A DNA stretch of 64,000 bases, from contig NC_090706.1 of assembly GCF_040954835.1 (NCBI RefSeq), positions 21,771,148-21,835,147 on the forward strand, read 5' to 3'. Below are positions 56,670-64,000 of this stretch, in pieces (position 1 is the first letter of the stretch; each line of letters opens with the position of its first letter). Source of the stretch: Lepisosteus oculatus. Taxonomy: Eukaryota; Chordata; Actinopteri; Semionotiformes; Lepisosteidae. The translations under genes were made by a program, and so were the position numbers. The notes under the pieces are model-generated. The model saw only the letters and a list, made by a program, of their open reading frames with translations, was not told the origin of the DNA and made no database searches.

Positions 56670-57160
56670 CTAGAGTACAGGGTGCAAAATGGGATTATAT
56701 CCCAACCCAGATACCACTTAATCGTAGGGCATACACACGGAATCAATTCAGAGACACCAATTATCTTTGCTATTGTGTTTGGAAGGTGAAGGGATACAAG
56801 CACCCAGAGTATGAAAATACACAGAAAGCACCCCCACTCAAGAAATTAGCCCAGGTTTTAAAAGCTATGGGGAACCAAGCATAACTATTATACTGTCCGA
56901 AGTGGGGCCCCTGGGTTCAATTTTGGACCTGGGGTGCTGTGTAGAGTTAACATGATCTCCCCATGTTCACGTGAGTTTCCACTGGGTGCTCCAGTTTCCT
57001 CCCATAGTTCAAAGCCATACTGATAGGTTAATTGGTTTCTGGGAAAAGCCCTGGTGTGAGTGTGTGTGTCTGTGTATGCTCCGCGATTGACTGGTGTCCC
57101 ATCCAAGGTGTATCCTACCTTGTGCCCATTGCTTACCGGGAGATGCTCCAGCTCCATGGA
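56670..57160. repeat. two family A copies head to head
   Basis: 56670-56870 is a degraded plus-strand copy. 56895-57160 is a minus-strand copy with GATTGACTGGTGTCCCATCC and GTTAATTGGTTTCTGGGAAA. Confidence 0.5.
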
Positions 57161-59336
57161 TAAAGTTTTCTATTTTTTAAGAATTTAGAAGTAGGTTTTG
57201 TCACTTAGAGCCATTTAGGAGTACTATTACACTGGCAGTTTTTTACTGATAAAATGCACTCTGAAGCAGAAAGATTCAACACAATCAAAGCTTTGTGGGC
57301 ACCCCACATTACCAAAATTAACAAAATGTTTCCATTAGAAAGATCCGTCCTTATCATTTGCCATTTAAAACCCTTAGACAACAGTCTAGCAGGTGTGATA
57401 GGTCTCTTTAAATCAGCACAAGCCTCTGACCTGTATGTAGGAAGTTATCTAGGAAGACTAAATACATAAAGAGTCTGAATCGTAATAGCTTAGCGCTCTC
57501 CCTCAGATACTGCGATGCTGGTTATTTAATAACACAAACAAAACATATGGGACGGCTCTACCTGAGGAACAGAGCTGAGGAGAACTGTTTCCAGGTCCTT
57601 ATGTTATTTGTTACACTAAATTCGTGTACATACAAACTCAAAAGGAACCTATTCTTAAACAGTATAATCATTCAACTGTCTCATTTTTAGGGACTAAATT
57701 TAATACCTAATGCAATCTAAATTGTAGGGACCTAAATGTGTTACCTAGATCTGAGAATGTAATTTAACAAAATTCGATCTGGCTGACATTTTGTGTGGAT
57801 CTGCTGTCAAGTTTCTGGGAATTATTTAAAAGAGAACACGTATATTGTAAAAGGCTGAGGACAGCACTAAAGTGAACCTTGCATTGATAATATTTGCTAT
57901 TTTTCATAGGCTTTAAAATAAGCATTTCATGCGGTTAATTTCAACCACATTTCTGTTAGTTTAGGGATGCTCCCTTGACACAGTAAGAAGGTCAAGTAGA
58001 AAACCGATAAGCTGACAAAGATCTGAGAACTATCACTTAAATTTCCCAGTAAAGGAAACAAATGATGCATCAAAACACTGCCAATCATGTCACACTGAGT
58101 AGTACATGAGTATCAAGCCCATCATATTAGGCCTCTGAATTTTTTAGCTTTGTACCACGTTGTGTACCAAACTGAATTCTTCCTTGCTTTGCGTAATTCA
58201 AATAAGTTTAAGATAACTCTTTCAAAAGTGGAAAAGTGAAATTTTACCAAAAGCATGCTGTGTATTTTACTGAACTCTCTACCTACGGATCGACAAGCTT
58301 TGAGGAAGATGGGGCAAATGGCTTCCTCCAATTTGAAAACTTTTTGCATGTAAAAGAAATGGTATCAAAAACTAATTTTGTATTTGCTTTACAAACAGTT
58401 TAGGTCTTATCTTATGAATAATATTGCAACAAACTCTACAATCAACACCAATGAAAAAAGTTTAAAAAACATGTGTTGATGCATTATGTTCCCTATATAT
58501 TAGATCAGATCCAGCATACTTAGGAGCTTTACAGAAAGAAGGCCAAAAAGTTTTTGGTAAGTTTACAGCTGCATAAAGGATTGACTGATTGATTAGGATT
58601 GATTAGGTAGCTTACTGATGCCCAGCACAGTACAAAAGAAAAGAGGAAATATGGACAATCAGAGGCGTGAAGTGGGCAGCTGCTCACACACTTTATATTT
58701 TGCTTATACATCACTAGACAGTTATAAAGAAGCATCACTTACACAAACATTAACTCAGTTTTTAAAGCGTATGGCAACAAATAGTTATCAAAACTGGAAT
58801 TTTATGGGAAATTAATTTTAAATTTAAAAAGCTTATAACAATGCCAAAAAAAAGGATTCATAAATAGGGAAGGGGATTCTTTTGACATAACCACTTCCAA
58901 AAATCCTTATAAAATACAGCATTAGTACAAAAAGTGATGTGTGACCTCTGTAAAGTAACCTTGAAAATGGATAAATGTGTTGTCAAGAGTCCAGCTTGAA
59001 GGAACCCTTGCCTGCTGTCAATGAGAGAGTCACTGTGAGGAAGAAATGGGTTAAAAGGTCTGGGTGTCAGCAAGTCAGGGGAGGCCACACCGCTGGTTTC
59101 AACGCAAAAAATTGGAAAGCTTCAGCAATGACAGTCTTGAAATGGAACACATAGGCAGGAATGAAGAGGCCGTCCTCTAAAATCAAAGCCGAGGGTCTTA
59201 ATCATGGTTGGATGAGGTGTCTGCTCCGTCATCGCCTACTGCTTTTCTTGAGATCATACAATTCCTATCACGGAAAAAAGCAGCACCTTCTTCACATCAT
59301 TAAAAAGTTCATAAAATGGGGTGATGTGGAGATCTA

Positions 59337-59486
59337 TCAGCAGATGGTGCTATCATCCTGGAAGTGGGTCCTCTGGAGCACCTTCACATGATATTCATAG
59401 ATCTTGAGGGCGGGGCCTAGTCTGATGGACAGGCCTGTCAGTACATCATTCCGCTGCATCAGGAGGAGGGATTTGCCATCAATTTC
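59337..59486 (-). CDS. samd13: terminal exon of a SAM-domain protein, SAMD13-like
   Basis: The acceptor TTCCACAG is followed by an open frame of 49 residues and a stop. It encodes the C-terminal half of a SAM domain: EIDGKSLLLM, then RNDVLTGLSIRLGPALKIYE, then YHVKVLQRTHF and a short tail. The LGPALKIY helix is the polymer interface of Polycomb-type SAM domains. Length and wording match the end of SAMD13 as I remember it; a SAMD13 paralogue is possible. The exon with the first half of the domain was not found, so it lies beyond 64000 or was missed. It is on the same strand as vcp and upstream of it. Confidence 0.7.
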   Translation of the reverse strand, partial: EIDGKSLLLMQRNDVLTGLSIRLGPALKIYEYHVKVLQRTHFQDDSTIC

Positions 59487-59929
59487 CTGTGGAAGGAAAT
59501 TCAAACAGAATGTTGAGAATTGGGAGAATAAGGACTTTGTCACAATAAGAGCCCAGACATGAGGTTAGCGTACATCATTGGTCACCCACATAAAATGTTT
59601 TCGAAACACAACAAACTAACATGCAAGAAGTACCATTGACCACCTTTCCTACCTTTTCTTTTTAAGTTTCATACAGCACACAAAACTGATGGGAAAAAAA
59701 GCTTTACACTAATTTTACAAGACCAATGAATTTATCTTCTGTAAAAAAATAATAATTAACATACATCTGTAATCTGCATTGCGACAAACCTTAAACTACT
59801 CTTAAGTCTAAAAACACATATAAATGCAAAGCATTACCAAAATAGATAATTTTGTAAATACACACTTTAATTATTGTAAAATATTACACAAATGCAAGCT
59901 GTTCTTTGGCTTACTTTCAAACATCCATC

Positions 59930-60210
59930 CATTTTCTACCTGCTTCTTCCAGCTGAGAGTCAGGCAGGGTACACCCTGGATGGGATGGCAGTCCATTGAA
60001 GGGAGACCCACAGACACGCACCAGGGTCAATGTTCCCAGAAGCCAATTAATCTAGCCATATGTGTTTGGACTGTGAGAGGACACAGGAGCACTTGGAGGA
60101 AACCCATGTGAACACGGGACAAACATACATACTCAATGCAGATAGCAGCCCAGGTCTAGAACTGAACCCAGGGCCCTAAGCCCTAGCAATGCTAACTTCT
60201 GCACCACCGC
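59930..60210 (+). repeat. interspersed repeat family A
   Basis: One of the best copies: CATCCATTTTCTACCTGCTT at the start, then TACACCCTGGATGGGATGGC, GGAGGAAACCCATGTGAACA and AATGCTAACTTCTGCACCAC. Confidence 0.7.
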
Positions 60211-60329
60211 CTTCATTAAGAAAAGATCCATTAAAAAGGCATCACTGTAGCAGAGGAGCACAGAAGTGATTCACAGTGCAGAGTCAGTGGTCAGGGCTAA
60301 GGGACCTGCTGCACTTCAGTCTTAAATAA

Positions 60330-60587
60330 GATCACTTTATTGGCCATATACAATTTATTGTATTAGGATTTTTTGTCTTTTTGCATATCCCAACTTGCTC
60401 TCCATGAGACACACAGACAGGGAGAGAAGCTTGGGGTCAGAGCACAGGCTCAGCCATTCATACAGCGCCCCTGGAGCAGGTGGGGTTAAGACTCAGGGGC
60501 CCAACGGAGTAGGATTCCTCTGCCAGCCACAGGATACGAACCAACAACCTTCCAGCCACAGGTACAGATCCTTAGCCACAGAGAGGC
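60330..60587 (-). mobile_element. tRNA-derived SINE, copy 3
   Basis: Same family and orientation as copies 1, 2 and 4, with AGAGAAGCTTGGGGTCAGAG and CAACGGAGTAGGATTCCTCT on the plus strand. Confidence 0.75.
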
Positions 60588-60599
60588 GATTTAAAAACA

Positions 60600-62350
60600 T
60601 GTCCAATAATGCACCACCTGTTCTGTCCAACTCTTTAATGTGCAAAACTAAAGGGAAATTTAACATGTTGTGTTTGACGCAGCTACATACTGGATGCAGG
60701 AAGTCGCGGTGAAAAAGCTCCCAGTGTGTGCACTGCTCATGTACCCCAATTGTTCCAGTGTATCTAGTTGTATAAATGGGTAATAACATTGCTGGTGAAT
60801 TAACCTTTGATGGAACAGAGCCCAATGAGGAGACAGACATACTTATATTCTGCAAAACTGATGAGTCACTATGCTCTTGTATGAACTCTAGTACTCTTTA
60901 CAAGTCATCAGTAAGACCTATACATTTTACAGAAAGCAAAACAACTTACACTGGTGTTAAGTACTTCAGAAATTAACAAATAGTAATACTTTGCAATTTA
61001 CTGTTAACACTTTTTTCAATTTACTGTGCTGGCAATTTACTCTCTGACAATGCAAATGTTTAAAAAAATCCATTTTTAATTTAATTGAATCCCCAAATAT
61101 TTTATTTTTTCATTTAAATGCTTTTGTATATTTTAAAAATAATTCTTACAGTTATTGTTGGACAATTATTATGAGTGAATTAACATGAAGGCAGTGTGAG
61201 CAAAAAAATATCAGGATAATTTTCAGTCAAGTTCCAGCTAGAGTTTAATATATACAAGAGGTCTTTTTCCTTTCTTGCTTAACCATTAAAAGGGAAATAA
61301 AAAAATACCACTACTAGAACCATAACTAAAAAACAAGATAGCCACTCCCACAACAGCCTGACTACACACATTGTGGCCTTTGCTGCTCCTTTACAAATAG
61401 ATTTTGTTGACAGCTAATCTTCTTTGTATCATTCTATATGTGCTGCTGAAGCTACTACAGCTGGCTTATAAACTAATATTTGAACCAGCAACCTCTGGGA
61501 TGGGAGCCAGCCTTGGCAACACTGCAATGCTGATCTTGTAATCTTCCTTAAATAAATGCACTGCATAGATTGATTTAAATTACTTTATCTTTATAGTGCT
61601 GAACAGAGAAGACTATGAGGGTAATTGACACGGGCATTCAAAATGTAGACGGTGAATGAAGGACTTGGGAACAAGTGAGGACACTTTATAAATCTTTATC
61701 ACACAGAGAAACAATTCTCAGTAAAATATACCTTTTGAAGTATATATCTATAACTATATATAAGCTGTCGGCAAGATAATCATTTGTAAAACAAGGGAAA
61801 AAACAGACAGTAAGGAAAAGGTTAGATTAGTATTTATGTAACATTAAAGTAAAAATTTGAAAAGATTTTCAAATGTATTCATGTGAGTAACAGAACAAGT
61901 ATTTAAATTTTGGTTCAATATTCAAACATGGAAATTCCAAGTTAATCAAAGTATTACCATTCAGCACAAAGCATGGTGTCCAAGTGTTCAACTGTCCTTG
62001 TTACCAGGGATTCTCCTGCAATTGGCTCTTTTCACATTCAGGTCCCAGTACTATTGTTTGTGACTGGCTACACTGTATGGGAGTTATAGGAAAAGAAAAC
62101 CTGAATTCCAGTATTTTCCTCTCAAACGTGAGCTGTGCTCATTCCACACTCACAAGGCAAGATAAGAAAGAGCCAGGGGAAAGAGAATTGTTTTCCACAG
62201 CAGAGGTAACAGAAGACGTTCTAATGTTCCCAAGGCAGTGTTGCCTGCCACTGAGGCAGATGACTCATTTGGCTGGTGGGATATTTGGGTCTAATCATAT
62301 TAAAACCATTTTCATCATACTTCTGCATGGCTGTAGTTTAATGTTTTTAA
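60600..62350. other. non-coding, nothing recognised
   Basis: AT-rich. No SAM-domain exon, other gene or clear repeat was found on either strand. Confidence 0.35.
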
Positions 62351-62351
62351 T

Positions 62352-62619
62352 GTTTCTTTATTAGCCCTATACAATTTCTTGCATTAAGAATTCGTCTTTT
62401 CGCATACCCCAGCTTTCCTCCATGGAGACACAGACAGGGAGAGAAGCTTAGGGTCAGAGCGCAGAGTCAGCCATTGTACGGCGCCCCTGGAGCAGTTAGG
62501 GTTAAGGGGCTTTCGCAGGGGCCCAACGGAGTAGGATTCCTCTGCCGGCCGAGGGATTTGAACCGGCAACCTTCCAGTCACAGGCGCAGATCCTTAGCCA
62601 CAGAGCCACCGCTCCGCCC
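62352..62619 (-). mobile_element. tRNA-derived SINE, copy 4
   Basis: Best-preserved copy. Minus strand: GGTGGCTCTGTGGCTAAGGA (A-box side), B box GGTTCAAATCC (62554-62564), then the body and a GGGCTAATAAAGAAAC tail. Confidence 0.8.
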
Positions 62620-63690
62620 TAAGTATAACTAGTATAACTGTAAGAACTCAAAATGTAAACTAATATTTGCTAGCAACATAGCCTTCACATAAAATCAGAA
62701 CTGTACTTAGGAGGTAGAAAGGACTACCACCAGGACTGAGAATGATCAATGTCACTTTAGAAAAACATGTATTATATGTATTATTGAGTATTTATACTGT
62801 TGGTAGCACACATTACAGCGTTATTTATACTTCAGAAACCTTTTGTATACATTGCAACCTCCACGTTAGTTTTATGTTAAAAGCTTTTTAACAATAATAA
62901 CATATTTTTCCAAGCCAGGTAAATAAAATTTAAAATTTCGGACTTCACAGACTTGGCATGATTTTATACCATGTGGCTGTACATCTCAAACAGGTGTCTT
63001 TTCTTAAGTAAACACCTGTTACTTTCCCTCAATTAAATATGGTTGCATTTCAGTCTGTCATCTTCTTAATAATTTAGAACTTAAGAACTAGACTGATTTC
63101 TGTTTGATAATTACCATCAGTTATTTTTAAACAACAATGATATGAAACAAAAGACTCTAATTAAAATAAATGTTATCTCAAAGAATAAGTAAACATAATA
63201 CACAAAAAAAAAGATAGAAACCCAAAACCTCAGCCTCTGCTGGTGCTGCTTAACTGCAACAGAAACAATGCACTAAGAACCTTAGTGGTCCCAGTGGTTC
63301 GGTTTAGATTAACCTGTCCTCAGACTTCACAGCATTCATTCTTCTTAAATCAGAAGTTCAGCAAAAGGATTCCCAACTCATAACATTCAGTGGAGTTCAG
63401 TTATTTTATTCACTCACTGTGTGTGTACTGGAGAATTTAGCTTGTCTACTCTTTTTTTTAATCCAAGTCTGTAAATTCTCACCCAGTACTTATGTACCTG
63501 ATGAAACAAGTATTGTTGAGGCAGCATTTAACACAGTGTGCTGTGAGTACATCTACTAGGTTTCAAATGATTTTCAGTCATAAGTTGTCTAATCCAGTCA
63601 TACAAACAACTGATCAGAGAACTGTGAAAATATTAGACAACAACCATCGATTTTATAACCACTTCATAAAAATCAGGCTCGGGGTCCCCC
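62620..63690. other. non-coding, nothing recognised
   Basis: AT-rich. Short open frames only. Confidence 0.35.
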
Positions 63691-63694
63691 ACAA

Positions 63695-63980
63695 TCCTAT
63701 CTCGGCAATCAACTTGATGGAATGCTAGTCCATCACAGGGCACACACTCACAACACAGAACATTTTTCCAGAAGCCTCTTAACCTACAAGTCTATCTTTG
63801 GACTGCAGGAGGAAACTGGATCATCCAGAAGAAAGACGATGATCTTTCTTCGTCTTTCTTCTGGATGAAGATACAAACTCCATGCACATAGCACCCCAGG
63901 TCTGGAATTGAACCCAGGGCCCTACCTCTGTAAGGCAGCAATGCTACCCATTTAGTCCAATGCGTCACCTTGCCACCCCA
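63695..63980 (+). repeat. interspersed repeat family A with a hairpin
   Basis: Family A blocks TTTGGACTGCAGGAGGAAAC and GGCAGCAATGCTACCC surround an 18-bp perfect inverted repeat (63822-63839 and 63850-63867), which other copies lack. Confidence 0.65.
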
Positions 63981-64000
63981 TCTACATAACGATTCGAAGC

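Larger units (their letters stand above)
53608..59336 (-). other. possible long 3' UTR of the SAM-domain gene
   Basis: From the stop at 59337 no other gene is seen for 5.7 kb. A minus-strand AATAAA at 53608-53613 could end the transcript. The interval contains one tRNA-SINE and repeat family A copies. This is position-based inference. Confidence 0.3.

Overview
The window is vertebrate nuclear DNA, almost certainly from a ray-finned fish: AT-rich, with spliced genes with canonical GT-AG introns and a dense mix of fish-type transposons (L2-type LINE, Penelope-like element, Tc1-like and hAT relics, tRNA- and 5S-derived SINEs, Ty3-like and retroviral LTR elements). The large introns and this mix fit a non-teleost such as gar, bowfin or bichir, but I cannot fix the species from sequence alone.

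Genes. The main gene is vcp (p97/VCP AAA+ ATPase) on the minus strand, from the start codon at 36582 to the stop codon at 3515. I assembled 18 coding exons that join in frame into 807 residues with all Walker motifs present. A second minus-strand gene contributes only its last coding exon (59337-59486), the C-terminal half of a SAM domain closely resembling SAMD13. Its earlier exons were not found in the window.

Layout. 1-3300 is downstream of vcp and holds old repeats. 3515-36582 is vcp, whose introns carry an LTR retrotransposon with a hAT fragment inside it (12.1-15.9 kb), a hAT element (19.0-20.2 kb), a Penelope-like element with large inverted arms (20.5-22.9 kb), a composite LTR invaded by a TRIM-like element and a 5S-SINE (29.45-32.45 kb), and a Tc1-like relic (33.45-34.48 kb). 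37.17-38.38 kb, just upstream of vcp, is an inverted-repeat DNA element with tRNA-like arms. 39.8-51 kb is a transposon nest: a Ty3-like integrase fragment, an L2-like LINE and a structurally clear endogenous retrovirus. 53.6-59.3 kb may be the long 3' UTR of the SAM-domain gene. 59.5-64 kb holds repeats.

Most notable. The endogenous retrovirus (45080-50680, minus strand) has 409-bp LTRs that differ at one base, a 4-bp target duplication, a primer site matching tRNA-Ser and an open env frame, yet most of pol is missing or broken. Near-identical LTRs around a defective interior suggest it was already defective when it inserted. I found no convincing new cellular system. The unusual signals are in the mobile elements and in a minisatellite that duplicates the vcp exon 3 splice donor.
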